Positions 35,766 through 46,162 are shown, counted from the stretch's first letter. The stretch: 64,000 nt of DNA from Alphaproteobacteria bacterium LSUCC0719 (GCA_040839025.1 JBFPJN010000003.1:124001-188000); one strand, 5' to 3'. Numbers and translations: made by a program. The notes: generated by a model from the sequence alone, not told the origin.

Positions 35766-36539
35766 ATGATGCCCGACTTTTCGCCGCCGGACTATCTGCA
35801 ACTTGCAACAGGCGAGACACTTGCCTATCGGCGAACCGCCGGGTCATCACCGGGGGTGGTGTTCCTGTGCGGGCATGGGTCGGACATGGAGGGCACAAAG
35901 GCGCTGGAGGCTGAATCATGGGCTGTCGACCACGGGCACGCCTGCCTTCGATTCGACTATCGCGGGCACGGCCTGTCGAGCGGGGCCTTTCTTGACGGCA
36001 ACATCTCCAGCTGGACCGATGACTGTCTGGCGGCGCTCGACGAGCTGACGGACGGTCCGCAAATTCTGGTTGGATCGTCACTTGGTGGCTGGCTGATGCT
36101 GAACGTCGCCCTTGCACGGCCACACCGGGTTGCCGGCCTTGTCGGGATTGCCGCCGCGCCCGACTTTACCGAGGATCTGCTGTGGCAGGAATTCGATGAA
36201 GCCCAACGACGGCAGATCGAGGTCGACGGCGTGATTGCGCTGCCAAACCCCTATTCGGACGAACCGGTCAGATATCCCTGGCATCTGATCACCGACGGCC
36301 GACAGAACCTGCGGCTGCGCGGTAATCTTGACATCACTGCGCCGGTGCATCTTCTGCACGGGATGCAGGATGAAGAGGTGCCGTGGCAGACCGCTGGCAA
36401 CATTGCCACGGCGCTGACAGGCAGCGATGTCGAGATAACGCTGGTCAAGGCTGCCGGGCACCGTTTTTCCGAACCGGATCAGCTTGCCCTGCTTCGCGGT
36501 GCGCTTGACCGGATGGCGGCGCGCCAGCCGACGGCCTAG
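35766..36539 (+). CDS. Alpha/beta-hydrolase
   Basis: A 257-residue alpha/beta-hydrolase, close in layout to ABHD10/short thioesterase-like enzymes. It has an oxyanion region near VFLCGHGSDMEG, the nucleophile elbow GSSLGGW (serine near residue 103), an acid in LLHGMQDEEVPW and the histidine in KAAGHRFSEPDQ. The catalytic triad is complete. AGGAGTG lies before two adjacent ATGs at 35766 and 35769. It is divergent from the glycosyltransferase and convergent with the GST, whose stop it overlaps by four bases. Confidence 0.88.
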   Translation: MMPDFSPPDYLQLATGETLAYRRTAGSSPGVVFLCGHGSDMEGTKALEAESWAVDHGHACLRFDYRGHGLSSGAFLDGNISSWTDDCLAALDELTDGPQILVGSSLGGWLMLNVALARPHRVAGLVGIAAAPDFTEDLLWQEFDEAQRRQIEVDGVIALPNPYSDEPVRYPWHLITDGRQNLRLRGNLDITAPVHLLHGMQDEEVPWQTAGNIATALTGSDVEITLVKAAGHRFSEPDQLALLRGALDRMAARQPTA

Positions 36540-37207
36540 AAATCGAGATCGGTATAATGCGGCGAAGGTGCCAGCCCGGCGACAACATCCTCAAGCAGGT
36601 CGCGAAACGCCGGCCGTGATTTGATTTTCGCATACCAGAGCCTGGCCTCGGGATGCCTGTCCCAATTGATATCGCCAAAATAATCGGTCACCGACAGATG
36701 CGCGGCCGCGCTGAGGTCGGCAAGCGAGATCGCCTTGCCGGCAAGCCAGTTTCCCTGTTCGGCAAGCCAGTCGATGTAATCGAGATGGATGTGAAGATTG
36801 GTCATCGCAGCGCGCATTACCTCCGACGAGGGGTTGCCCCGCGAGGTCACGCGTTTCAGATATCTCTCATTGAGCAGCGGCGCCCCGACCTCGACAACGA
36901 ATTTGCGTTCAAACCAGTCCGTCAGCCGCCGGATCTCGGCACGCTCGCTCGCGGTTCCCCAGATCAGCCGCCCGTCATCATCCCCGGTTTCCTCAAGATA
37001 TTCCGCAATGACCATGCAGCCGCACAGCACGTCGCCATCTTCGGTCACCAGCACCGGCACATCCCCGGCCGGATTCAGCGACAGAAAATCCTCATGACGA
37101 TCCCAGGGAGATTCCAGCTTTGGAAGGTAAACAGCGCGCCGCTCGGCAAGCACAAGCCTGACGGTCCGTGACGCGCCATAGAGAGGGTGATGATGCAGAA
37201 CGCGCAT
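36536..37207 (-). CDS. Glutathione S-transferase family protein
   Basis: A 223-residue two-domain protein. The N-terminal thioredoxin-like domain includes HHPLYGASRTVRLVLAE, the cis-proline GDVPVLV motif and the glutathione-binding VIAEYLEE. The C-terminal helical domain has LADLSAAAHLSVTDYFGDI with the conserved N-capping Asp. It probably conjugates or reduces an electrophile with glutathione, or acts as a general detoxifying protein. The ATG at 37207 is preferred to the GTG two codons earlier. Confidence 0.88.
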   Translation of the reverse strand: MRVLHHHPLYGASRTVRLVLAERRAVYLPKLESPWDRHEDFLSLNPAGDVPVLVTEDGDVLCGCMVIAEYLEETGDDDGRLIWGTASERAEIRRLTDWFERKFVVEVGAPLLNERYLKRVTSRGNPSSEVMRAAMTNLHIHLDYIDWLAEQGNWLAGKAISLADLSAAAHLSVTDYFGDINWDRHPEARLWYAKIKSRPAFRDLLEDVVAGLAPSPHYTDLDF

Positions 37208-37246
37208 GGACACACAACCGTTAAAGAATTGAAAACAAGGAAAAGA

Positions 37247-37744
37247 CTAGCCGGGAAGCGGTCTGACAGCAAGGGGGGCCGCTGGCAATGCGGCCAATGC
37301 GCCGGCCTTCAGTTCGTAGAATTGCAGCCGTTCAGGCTCGATGAAGCCCGGCCAGTCCAGACCATAGGGCGCGGCCGGCACAAACCCGAACCGGGGATAG
37401 TAATCGACCTCGCCCGACACGAGGATCAGCGGCCAGTCGCCCTTGGCAGCGCGCTCCAGCCCGGCATTGACCAGCGCCCGCCCAAAGCCGCGACCACGAA
37501 GCTCCGGACGTACCGCAAGCGGCCCGAACAGCAGAATGACCTGCGATCCCAGCATCACTTCCCAGAACCGCAACGATCCGACTGTGACGGTGCCGTCACG
37601 GATCACAAGGCACAGGGACGGCACCGGCGGGCCGGGCCGCAGGGTCCAGACCGACCGGTCATGACGCTGCGGGCCGAACGCCTCGGCCATCAGGGCCTCA
37701 ATCGCCGGAAGATCCTGGTCTGTCTGTACGGAAATGTCTGACAT
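37247..37744 (-). CDS. GNAT-family N-acetyltransferase
   Basis: A 165-residue GNAT protein of the YhbS-like group. The acetyl-CoA-binding motif A is LFGPLAVRPELRGRGFGRALVNAGLERA (RGRGFG pyrophosphate loop). It is followed by YYPRFGFVPA, typical of the YhbS subgroup. The substrate is unknown. It is 39 bases upstream of the GST gene on the same strand and may be co-transcribed. Confidence 0.88.
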   Translation of the reverse strand: MSDISVQTDQDLPAIEALMAEAFGPQRHDRSVWTLRPGPPVPSLCLVIRDGTVTVGSLRFWEVMLGSQVILLFGPLAVRPELRGRGFGRALVNAGLERAAKGDWPLILVSGEVDYYPRFGFVPAAPYGLDWPGFIEPERLQFYELKAGALAALPAAPLAVRPLPG

Positions 37745-37830
37745 TGCATCCGATTACCGGAAATCACCGGGGCCGGCAACCATTTGGCGCGTCGGTCATG
37801 CGGACGGCCGGACCGGGGTGATCTGCCGGA

Positions 37831-40800
37831 CTAGGCAGGTGTCACCCCACCGGCGGCCACAGCGGCATCATCGAGCGGCATTTCGAGCCGCGCGACGATT
37901 TCCGTTGGAACCACATGCCAGAACTTGCCGATCTCGACATTCCACTCATTCAGCAGCCGTGCCGCCAGCGCTGAATCGGTTGCCGCGGCATGTGCCTCGA
38001 CAAGCGCCTTCAGTTCGGCCTCCCAATGCGCGGTGCCAATCCGCACAATCTGCAGGCTGTCCGGATTGACACGCGCCCTGAAACTGTCGTTCGGGTCATA
38101 GACAAATGCCATGCCCCCGGTCATGCCGGCGCCGAAATTGTCACCGACCTCGCCAAGGATCACGACCTTGCCGCCTGTCATATATTCACAGGCATTTGTG
38201 CCGGCACCCTCGACAACAGCCGTGGCACCCGAATTGCGCACGCACAGCCTTTCGCCGGCCTGACCGGCGGCAAACAGCCGACCAGAGGTCGCGCCATACA
38301 GCACCGTGTTGCCGATGATGGTGTTTTCATGCGCCACAAAGCTTGCCGCGGCCGACGGGCGCACAATGATGGTGCCCCCTGACAGACCCTTGCCGACATA
38401 GTCATTCGCATCGCCGATCACCTCGAGCTTCAGCCCCTGTGTGGCAAACGCGCCAAGCGACTGACCGGCGGTGCCGCGAAGCCGCACCGCGATATGGTCC
38501 TCGCGAAGACCGGTCATGCCGAATTTGCGGACGATATGCGATGACAGGCGCGTGCCGATGGCACGCTGCGTGTTCTCGACATTGTAGGACAGCTGCATCT
38601 TCGATCCGAATTCCAGCGCCGTGCTGGCGTCGCGCACCATCAGCGCATCGAGCGTGTCCGGAACGGCTGTGCGCTCGCGGTCACGCGGGCTGCCGTGATG
38701 ACCATCGCGTTCAGCCTGGACAAGGATCGGGTTCAGATCGAGATCGTCAAGCGCGGCATCACCCCGGCTGACCTGGGTCAGCAGATCGGTCCGACCAATC
38801 ACTTCTTCCAGCGACGCAAACCCGAGCGAGGCCAGAATTTCGCGAACCTCTTCGGCAAGATGCGTGAACAGCTGTACCACCTTTTCCGGCGTGCCTTCGA
38901 ATTTGGCCCGCAGATCGTCGCGCTGGGTGCAGACACCGACCGGGCAGGTGTTGGAATGGCACTGGCGCACCATGATGCACCCCATCGCAATCAGGGCCGA
39001 GGTGCCGATCCCGTATTCATCGGCACCAAGCATCGCGGCCATGACAATGTCGCGTCCCGTCTTCAGGCCACCGTCGGTGCGCAGCACAACCTTGTCACGA
39101 AGGTCATTCATGCACAGAACCTGATGCACTTCCGACAGGCCCATCTCCCACGGAAGGCCGGCATGCTTGATCGAGGATTGCGGGCTGGCACCGGTGCCGC
39201 CGCCATGGCCCGACACCAGAATCGCATCGGCCTTGGCCTTGGCCACGCCGGCGGCGATGGTGCCGATGCCGGTCGAGGCCACCAGCTTGACGCACACCTT
39301 GGCGTCGGGGTTGATCTGCTTCAGGTCATAGATCAGCTGTGCCAGATCCTCGATCGAATAGATATCGTGATGCGGCGGCGGCGAAATCAGCGTTACCCCC
39401 GGTGTCGAGTGACGCAGACGCGCAATCAGGCTGTCGACCTTGATACCGGGCAGCTGCCCGCCCTCACCGGGCTTGGCACCCTGGGCCACCTTGATCTCGA
39501 GTTCGGTGCAGCTGTTCAGATATTCGGCGGTGACACCGAACCTGCCGGAAGCAACCTGCTTGATCGCGCTCGACGGGTTGTCGCCATTCTCGCGAAGCTT
39601 GAAACGTGCCGGATCCTCGCCACCCTCGCCGGAGTCGGATTTTGCACCGATCCGGTTCATCGCGATCGACAGTGTTTCATGGGCTTCCGGACTCAGCGCG
39701 CCAAGCGAAATGCCGGGCGATACCAGCCGCTTGCGGATGCGGGTGATGGATTCGACATCCTCAAGCCGGACCGATGCGCGGCCGGTCTTGAACTCCAGCA
39801 GATCACGAAGGTTGACCGGCCCCTGGCTTGACACCAGCGAGGAATATTTCTTCCAGCTCTCATAGGATCCGTTGTCGCAGGCATGCTGCATGGCATGAAT
39901 CAGCTGGCCGTCAAACGCATGCCGCTCGCCTGATCGACGATAGCGGAAGAAGCCGCCAACCGGCAGAAACACGTCAGCCGAATCATAGGCCTTGCGATGC
40001 ATTTCACTGACCCGTGACGCAATGCCTGTCAGGCCAAGGCCGGAAATCCGCGAAGACATCGGCGGAAAGAATTTCGCCACCAGCGCCCGCGACAGGCCAA
40101 GCGCCTCGAAATTATAGCCGCCGCGATAGGACGCGATGACCGAGATGCCCATTTTCGACATGATCTTCAGCAGACCGTCTTCCACGGCCTTGCGGTAGTT
40201 CGCCACCGCTTCGGGAAGTGTCAGACCGGACAGCAATCCACGATCATGCCGCTCGGCAATGGCCTCTTCGGCGACATAGGCATTGATCGTCGTCGCACCG
40301 ACACCGATCAGCACGGCAAAGTGGTGGACATCAAGACATTCGCCGGTCGCCACATTGACCGAGGCGAATGTCCGCAGCTGCTGGCGTGCAAGATGCGAAT
40401 GCACGGCACCTGTCGCCAGAATCATCGGCAGCGGCGCACGGTCCTGCGACACCGCGCGGTCCGACAGCATCACATGCTCGCATCCCGACCTGACGGCCTC
40501 TTCGGCTTCGGCTGCAATGCGATCCATCGCGGCGGTGAAGTCATCCGGGCCGACAATGTCGAAGGTACAGTCGATCATCGCCGCCTTGTCGCCAAGATAA
40601 GCAACAAGCGCGTCCCATTCCGGCACCGTCATCACCGGTGAATTCAGCACCAGATGATCGCATTGTTCCTTGGCCTCATCCAGAATGTTGCCAAGATTGC
40701 CAAGCCGCGTGCGCAGCGTCATCACATGGCGCTCGCGAAGGCTGTCGATCGGCGGGTTTGTCACCTGCGAGAAATTCTGCCGGAAGAAATGGTGCAGGCC

Positions 40801-42396
40801 ACGATACCGGTTCGACAGCACGGCAAGCGGCGTGTCATCCCCCATCGATCCGATGGCTTCCTTGCCGGTCTCGGCCATCGGCTGGAGGATCAGTTCAAGG
40901 TCTTCCATCGTCCAGCCGGCCATCATCTGGCGGCGGCGGGCCTCGACCGCAGGCAGGCGCTCGGACACCTTGCCGGCATGGTTGGCCAGAATGGCGTCCA
41001 TCTGCTTGGCACGGCCAACCCATTTGGACCAGTCACGCTTGCCAGCCAGTTCGGCGGTCAGCTCTGCATCACGCAGTATCCTGCCACGTTTCAGATCGAT
41101 ACCCATCATCTGACCGGGTCCGATACGGCCACGCTCGACGATCCGGTCCTCGGGCACAACGACCATGCCGCTTTCCGACCCGGCGATCACCAGCCCGCTG
41201 TCAGTCACCACATAGCGCATCGGGCGCAGGCCGTTCCGGTCCATACCGGCAATCACCCAGTTGTCGGCATAGGCGGCAATCGCCGCCGGCCCGTCCCACG
41301 GCTCCATCACAGAATTGCAATAGGCATAGAGCTTTGCCAGCTCATGGTCGCTGTCGACATCGACCGCAGCCGGAATCATCATCGTCTTGACCATCGGCAG
41401 GTTGCGACCGCCATGGCCCATCAGTTCGAACACCGCGTCCAGTGCCGCCGAATCCGAGCTTCCTTTCGCCACAACCGGTTTCAGATCGTCGATGGCATCG
41501 CCGAAGATATCGGACGCCATGCGATCCTCATGGCAGGTCATCCAGTTCTGGTTGCCACGGATGGTGTTGATTTCTCCATTATGCGCCAGCACGCGGAAGG
41601 GCTGGGCCAGCTTCCAGGTCGGCATGGTGTTGGTCGAATAACGCTGGTGATAGATCGCGAAGGACGACACGAAACGCGCATCTTTCAGATCCGGGAAAAA
41701 GGCCGTCACCTGCTCGGCAAGGAACATGCCCTTGTAGATGATCGACCGGCTGGACATCGAACAGATGTAGAAATCCGAGATCAGCTCTGCTGTCACTGCC
41801 TTTTCAATGCGGCGACGAACGATATATAGCTGGCGCTCGGCCTCGGTTTCGTCGATATCAGCCGGCGTCGAGAACATGATCTGCTCGATTTCCGGGCGTG
41901 TCGCCTTGGCCTTGTCACCAAGCGCGTTGGTATCGACGGGCACCTGCCGCCAGCCATAGATGGAATGGCCGACCGCCAGGATTTCCTGCTCGACAATACA
42001 CCGGCAACGCTCCTGCGCCCCAAGGTCGGTCCGGGGCAGGAACACCATGCCAACAGCAAGCCGCCCGCCATCATCATCATGACCGGTCCGGGCAATATGT
42101 TCGATGAAGAAATCGCGCGGAATCTCGATATGGATCCCAGCGCCATCGCCGGTCATACCATCCGCGTCGACAGCGCCGCGGTGCCAGATCGCCTGCAACG
42201 CCTCGATAGCCGCATCGACAACAGCACGCGACGGCTTGCCATCCTGCGCCGCGACGAACCCGACACCACAGGCATCATGCTCCATCTCCGGACCATAGAT
42301 ACCGGCATCGGTCAGCCGGACTTCGTTCCGGGCACGCCGGGCAAGATAGGCGTCTGCGTCAAACATGCCGTCTTGGGTTCTGCTTGTCTTGCTCAT
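37831..42396 (-). CDS. gltB: Glutamate synthase (NADPH) large subunit
   Basis: A 1521-residue subunit that converts glutamine plus 2-oxoglutarate to two glutamates. A short propeptide precedes the class II amidotransferase cysteine (about C43, in EHDACGVGFVA). A central domain follows, then the FMN-binding synthase domain with VSGHGGGTGASPQSSIKHAG. The 3Fe-4S cysteines are in RQCHSNTCPVGVCTQ, and the C-terminal beta-helix has repeated GGxxxVxG motifs. Full length. It lies downstream of gltD in the same transcript, the reverse of the common gltB-gltD order. Confidence 0.97.
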   Translation of the reverse strand: MSKTSRTQDGMFDADAYLARRARNEVRLTDAGIYGPEMEHDACGVGFVAAQDGKPSRAVVDAAIEALQAIWHRGAVDADGMTGDGAGIHIEIPRDFFIEHIARTGHDDDGGRLAVGMVFLPRTDLGAQERCRCIVEQEILAVGHSIYGWRQVPVDTNALGDKAKATRPEIEQIMFSTPADIDETEAERQLYIVRRRIEKAVTAELISDFYICSMSSRSIIYKGMFLAEQVTAFFPDLKDARFVSSFAIYHQRYSTNTMPTWKLAQPFRVLAHNGEINTIRGNQNWMTCHEDRMASDIFGDAIDDLKPVVAKGSSDSAALDAVFELMGHGGRNLPMVKTMMIPAAVDVDSDHELAKLYAYCNSVMEPWDGPAAIAAYADNWVIAGMDRNGLRPMRYVVTDSGLVIAGSESGMVVVPEDRIVERGRIGPGQMMGIDLKRGRILRDAELTAELAGKRDWSKWVGRAKQMDAILANHAGKVSERLPAVEARRRQMMAGWTMEDLELILQPMAETGKEAIGSMGDDTPLAVLSNRYRGLHHFFRQNFSQVTNPPIDSLRERHVMTLRTRLGNLGNILDEAKEQCDHLVLNSPVMTVPEWDALVAYLGDKAAMIDCTFDIVGPDDFTAAMDRIAAEAEEAVRSGCEHVMLSDRAVSQDRAPLPMILATGAVHSHLARQQLRTFASVNVATGECLDVHHFAVLIGVGATTINAYVAEEAIAERHDRGLLSGLTLPEAVANYRKAVEDGLLKIMSKMGISVIASYRGGYNFEALGLSRALVAKFFPPMSSRISGLGLTGIASRVSEMHRKAYDSADVFLPVGGFFRYRRSGERHAFDGQLIHAMQHACDNGSYESWKKYSSLVSSQGPVNLRDLLEFKTGRASVRLEDVESITRIRKRLVSPGISLGALSPEAHETLSIAMNRIGAKSDSGEGGEDPARFKLRENGDNPSSAIKQVASGRFGVTAEYLNSCTELEIKVAQGAKPGEGGQLPGIKVDSLIARLRHSTPGVTLISPPPHHDIYSIEDLAQLIYDLKQINPDAKVCVKLVASTGIGTIAAGVAKAKADAILVSGHGGGTGASPQSSIKHAGLPWEMGLSEVHQVLCMNDLRDKVVLRTDGGLKTGRDIVMAAMLGADEYGIGTSALIAMGCIMVRQCHSNTCPVGVCTQRDDLRAKFEGTPEKVVQLFTHLAEEVREILASLGFASLEEVIGRTDLLTQVSRGDAALDDLDLNPILVQAERDGHHGSPRDRERTAVPDTLDALMVRDASTALEFGSKMQLSYNVENTQRAIGTRLSSHIVRKFGMTGLREDHIAVRLRGTAGQSLGAFATQGLKLEVIGDANDYVGKGLSGGTIIVRPSAAASFVAHENTIIGNTVLYGATSGRLFAAGQAGERLCVRNSGATAVVEGAGTNACEYMTGGKVVILGEVGDNFGAGMTGGMAFVYDPNDSFRARVNPDSLQIVRIGTAHWEAELKALVEAHAAATDSALAARLLNEWNVEIGKFWHVVPTEIVARLEMPLDDAAVAAGGVTPA

Positions 42397-42422
42397 GATG
42401 TTGTCCTGTCTCTTGTCTCGAC

Positions 42423-43865
42423 TCAGGCGCGGGCAGCGGCCTGCGGCGCGTCGCTCTGCGCCATGATGTAGGATTCGATCGATGCGGCGGCATCACGGCC
42501 ATCGCGCACACCCCAGACAACCAGGGACGCGCCCCGCACAATATCACCGGCAGCGAACACCCCGGGCAGACTGGTCATCATTGTGCGCCAGTCGATGTCG
42601 AGCGTGCCCCATTTGGAAACCGCAAGCTCCGGCGCGTTGAACATCACCGGCAGATCCTCGGGGTCGAAGCCAAGCGCCTTGATCACCAGATCGGCCGGAA
42701 TGTCATGCGACGAATCCTCGATGATCTGCGGCACCTGGCGGCCGGTTGCGTCAGGCTGGCCAAGATGGATTTTCTGTGCCTGTACGGCGCGGACATGATT
42801 GTCGCCAAGAAACGCCTGCGGCGCCGACAGCCATTTGAACACCACACCTTCTTCTTCGGCATTCGCCACTTCGCGCTGCGAGCCGGGCATGTTGGCACGG
42901 TCACGCCGATACAGGCAGGTCACCGACTTTGCCTCCTGCCGAATGGCGGTACGAACACAATCCATGGCGGTATCACCGCCACCGATCACAACAACATCGC
43001 GTCCTTTGGCATTCAGCGTGCCGCTGTCAAAATCGGGAACCGCATCGCCGAGGCTTTTCCGGTTTGATGCCGTCAGATAGTCAAGCGCCGGCACAATGCC
43101 CTGCATGCCGACACCCGGCGCGGTGATGTCCCGCGCCTTGTAAACGCCGGTGGCGACAAGCACCGCGTCATGCGAAGCGCGAATCTCCTCAAAGCTGATA
43201 TCAACACCGATTTCGACATTCAGGCGGAAGGTCACGCCCCCGTCAGCCAGCAGATCGTGACGCCGCTGCACAACATGCTTTTCCAGCTTGAAACCGGGAA
43301 TGCCATAGATCAGCAGCCCCCCCACACGGTCATACCGGTCATAGATGGTTACCTGAAAGCCGCGCTGGCGCAGCATGTCGGCGGCGGCAAGGCCAGCCGG
43401 GCCGGCACCGATGATGCCAACCGATTCCGCCCGCTCGGCAACCGGCTGCGGTGGCTGGACCCAGCCATTCTCGAACGCTGTTTCGGTAATGTGCTTTTCA
43501 ACCGCGCCGATGGTGACCGATTCAAAGCCCTTCTCGATCACGCAACTTCCTTCGCACAGCCGGTCCTGGGGACAGATCCTGCCGCAGATTTCAGGCATGT
43601 TGTTGGTCTGGGCCGACATCCGGTAAGCCTCTTCCATCCGCCCCTCGGCGGTCAGCATCAGCCAGTCGGGAATGTTGTTGTGAAGCGGACAGTTGATCTG
43701 ACAGAACGGCACACCGCACTGGGAACAGCGTGATGCCTGATCTTCGGCAGCCGTGACGTCGAACTCGTCATAGATCTCGTCGAAATCCTGAACGCGCGCA
43801 TCCGCGCCACGCTTGTCCGGCATTTTCTTGTCGGTGGTGACGAATTTCAGCATCTTGTTCGACAT
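42423..43865 (-). CDS. gltD: Glutamate synthase (NADPH) small subunit
   Basis: A 480-residue flavoprotein passing electrons from NADPH to GltB. It has N-terminal 4Fe-4S cysteines in SRCSQCGVPFCQINCPLHNN and CGRICPQDRLCEGSC, an FAD site IIGAGPAGLAAADML, and a second nucleotide site VIGGGDTAMDCVRTA. A C-terminal GVFAAGDIVRGASLVVW follows. The ATG at 43865 gives the normal family length; a longer frame to 43940 is not supported. It is followed by gltB after 26 bases. Confidence 0.95.
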   Translation of the reverse strand: MSNKMLKFVTTDKKMPDKRGADARVQDFDEIYDEFDVTAAEDQASRCSQCGVPFCQINCPLHNNIPDWLMLTAEGRMEEAYRMSAQTNNMPEICGRICPQDRLCEGSCVIEKGFESVTIGAVEKHITETAFENGWVQPPQPVAERAESVGIIGAGPAGLAAADMLRQRGFQVTIYDRYDRVGGLLIYGIPGFKLEKHVVQRRHDLLADGGVTFRLNVEIGVDISFEEIRASHDAVLVATGVYKARDITAPGVGMQGIVPALDYLTASNRKSLGDAVPDFDSGTLNAKGRDVVVIGGGDTAMDCVRTAIRQEAKSVTCLYRRDRANMPGSQREVANAEEEGVVFKWLSAPQAFLGDNHVRAVQAQKIHLGQPDATGRQVPQIIEDSSHDIPADLVIKALGFDPEDLPVMFNAPELAVSKWGTLDIDWRTMMTSLPGVFAAGDIVRGASLVVWGVRDGRDAAASIESYIMAQSDAPQAAARA

Positions 43866-44244
43866 GGCCTTGCCCCGCTGTCCCGCCCTGGAATATTCCA
43901 GTGCCTCTTCCAGAAAATAATGACGCGGCCCGTCAAGCATTGCCCCGACAGGACAAATTCAGCTTTGGCACCGCGTCAGAAAAGTCAACAATAGTTACCC
44001 TTTTTTCCTGCGTCTGGCAAGGGCGCAGTGTCAAATTTGCACAGGAATCGCCGAATGAATCATTTTAGGTCCGAAATTGGACTAAATTGGACCGGATCCC
44101 TCCTCCGGGCCCCTCCTCCGGGTCCATCTTCCGGTGGGCCGGCTTTTGACCTGTGATCTGTTTGGGCGTAGGGTGGCGACGATGCCGGGATAATATCCGC
44201 CCCGGCAGCCTGTCCGAGACGACCCGCCGGATCGAGGAAGCGTG
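43866..44244. promoter_or_regulatory. Divergent intergenic region gltD/uppP with short repeats
   Basis: About 380 bases with no supported gene. It holds AAATTGGAC twice with 10-bp period (44074-44082, 44084-44092), inside a GGTCC...GGACC inverted pair (44068-44093). A 13-bp-period GC-rich duplication containing CCCTCCTCCGGG lies at 44098-44109 and 44111-44122. The phased AT element is the best candidate for an operator upstream of uppP or gltD. No clear sigma-70 boxes are visible. Confidence 0.4.
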
Positions 44245-45042
44245 ATGCCGCTATTGCTGATTGTCCTTGTCGCTGCCGTGCAGGGGCTTACCGAGTTTCT
44301 GCCCGTGTCATCATCCGGACATCTGGCGCTGGTCCCACTGGTCACCGACCAGCCCTATCAGGGCCGCGCCATCGATGTGGCGGCGCATGTCGGCACGCTT
44401 GGCGCGGTGATGCTGTATCTTCGCACCGATCTTCTGGCGATGCTGATGGCGCTGCGGCCCGGCGGCGATGCCGCGAGCAGACGGTTGATCATGCTGCTGG
44501 CACTTGCCACCCTTCCGGTCGTCATCGTCGGCTTTGCCGTCAATGACATCGATCCCGTCTGGCTGACCGACCTGCGGACACTTGCCGTGGCCAATCTGGT
44601 CTTCGCCGGACTGCTGTGGCATGCCGACAGGGGTGGCGCGGTTGGCCGGCAGATCAAGGATATGCGATTTGGCGCGGCGATTGCCGTTGGGATGGCGCAA
44701 TGCCTGGCCCTGATTCCCGGCGCGTCACGGTCCGGCGTGACAATGACAATGGCACGCTATCTCGGCTTTGACCGTCTGGCGGCGGCACGTTTTTCGCTGT
44801 TGCTGTCAATCCCGACCATTGCCGGGGCCGGTCTTTTGAAAGGTCTCGACATCGCCGCCGAGGGGGATGTCGCCCTCGGGCTTGATGCCGCGCTGGTGGC
44901 GCTGCTGTCGTTTGGCTTTGCCCTTGCCGCCATCGGCTGGATGATGCGGTGGCTGGCGCGGGCCGATTTCCGGATTTTCGTCTGGTACCGGATGGCGCTT
45001 GGCGGCGCGCTGCTGCTGCTGATTGCCGCCGGCGTCCTGTGA
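44245..45042 (+). CDS. uppP: Undecaprenyl-diphosphatase (UppP/BacA)
   Basis: A 265-residue integral membrane phosphatase that regenerates undecaprenyl phosphate for cell-wall and polysaccharide synthesis and can give bacitracin resistance. Both signature motifs are present: QGLTEFLPVSSSGHL near residue 15 and IPGASRSGVTMTMARYLG near residue 155. About eight membrane helices and normal length. The ATG at 45045-type alternatives are absent; the ATG at 44245 directly follows a GTG that could also serve. Confidence 0.96.
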   Translation: MPLLLIVLVAAVQGLTEFLPVSSSGHLALVPLVTDQPYQGRAIDVAAHVGTLGAVMLYLRTDLLAMLMALRPGGDAASRRLIMLLALATLPVVIVGFAVNDIDPVWLTDLRTLAVANLVFAGLLWHADRGGAVGRQIKDMRFGAAIAVGMAQCLALIPGASRSGVTMTMARYLGFDRLAAARFSLLLSIPTIAGAGLLKGLDIAAEGDVALGLDAALVALLSFGFALAAIGWMMRWLARADFRIFVWYRMALGGALLLLIAAGVL

Positions 45043-45046
45043 CAGG

Positions 45047-46012
45047 TCAGTCGGTGCGGCGGGAAAACTGCCCACCGGGGCGGTAACAGGCAAGATATCC
45101 CGGAATGATGGCATCCACCGGCGTTGGCACAATGCCGAGATCGGCCAGTCCACGCGCCCCGTCGGCAACAACATTGTCGACAGCCAGAAGACGCACCTGA
45201 TCCAGGGTCAGCGGCGGATTGGGCAACAGGCCGGTAATCATCGCCCCAAGCGACATCGCGCCAAGTGGCACCGGCACCAGCATCCGCCGGCGTCCGATGG
45301 CCGCCAGCGTGGTCTCCATCAACTCGCGGAAGGTAAAGATGCCGGGCCCGCCAAGCTCGAAAACCCCGCCCGCGACAGACGATGTCTTGCGAAATCCAAG
45401 TCCCGCCGCCACCGCCTCGACCACATCACCGACATAGACCGGCTGCATGCGCATGCGCCCGCCACCCGGCAGCGGCAGACCCGGCGCCAGCATGGCCAAT
45501 CCGGCAAAGCGATTGAAGAAACTGTCGCGTGGCCCGAAAATGATTGATGGTCGCAGGATCACGGCCTTTGGGAAGGCAGCCAGCAGGGCGGCCTCGCCGG
45601 CGGCCTTGCTGCGGGCATAGACACTGTTCGACTCGGCGCTGGCCCCGATGGCCGAGATGTGGACGACATGTCCCATGCCGCGCTTTGCAGCAATCAGGCC
45701 GATACGCCCCGGCAATTCACCCTGAAGTGTCGAGAACCGCTGCGCGCCGCCCTCGGCCAGAATGCCGACCAGATTGACCACCGAATCGGCGGACCCCATC
45801 ACCTGTTCCAGATCCTCGTCCGAAAGCGCGTTGCCGGCGACAGGTGTCACCTGTCCGACGACTCCCATTGTCCGCAGGAACTTGGCACGCTCGGCATTGC
45901 GGCACAGCACGATGACGCGCGCGCCCTGCCGCGCCAGCATTTCAACGACAGCGCGCCCGACAAAGCCGGACCCGCCAATGACCGCAACCGTTCTGCCCAT
46001 GCCAACCCCCAT
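45047..46012 (-). CDS. NAD(P)-binding epimerase-like protein (NDUFA9/complex I 39-kDa group)
   Basis: A 321-residue atypical SDR. It has VAVIGGSGFVGRAVVEMLARQGA at the N-terminus, DSVVNLVGILAEGG, SAIGASAESNSVYARSKAAGEAAL (YxxxK) and RPSIIFGPRDSFFNRFA. These resemble the NDUFA9-like proteins found in many alphaproteobacteria, sometimes linked to complex I assembly or quinone metabolism. The precise role is not determined. Start is at 46012 or, four codons later, at 46000. Confidence 0.85.
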   Translation of the reverse strand: MGVGMGRTVAVIGGSGFVGRAVVEMLARQGARVIVLCRNAERAKFLRTMGVVGQVTPVAGNALSDEDLEQVMGSADSVVNLVGILAEGGAQRFSTLQGELPGRIGLIAAKRGMGHVVHISAIGASAESNSVYARSKAAGEAALLAAFPKAVILRPSIIFGPRDSFFNRFAGLAMLAPGLPLPGGGRMRMQPVYVGDVVEAVAAGLGFRKTSSVAGGVFELGGPGIFTFRELMETTLAAIGRRRMLVPVPLGAMSLGAMITGLLPNPPLTLDQVRLLAVDNVVADGARGLADLGIVPTPVDAIIPGYLACYRPGGQFSRRTD

Positions 46013-46162
46013 ATCCCGACAACATTTCCTGAGAGTGAGTGATAGCGGCAAGGGCGACCCGGCGTCCAGTGCAGATTGCCACCTTTTGGCGTCGCACATG
46101 ACAGAACCGGCCGACGAAACCCCATTCAGGGATATATATGGTCGTCAGGCACACAGATTCAG

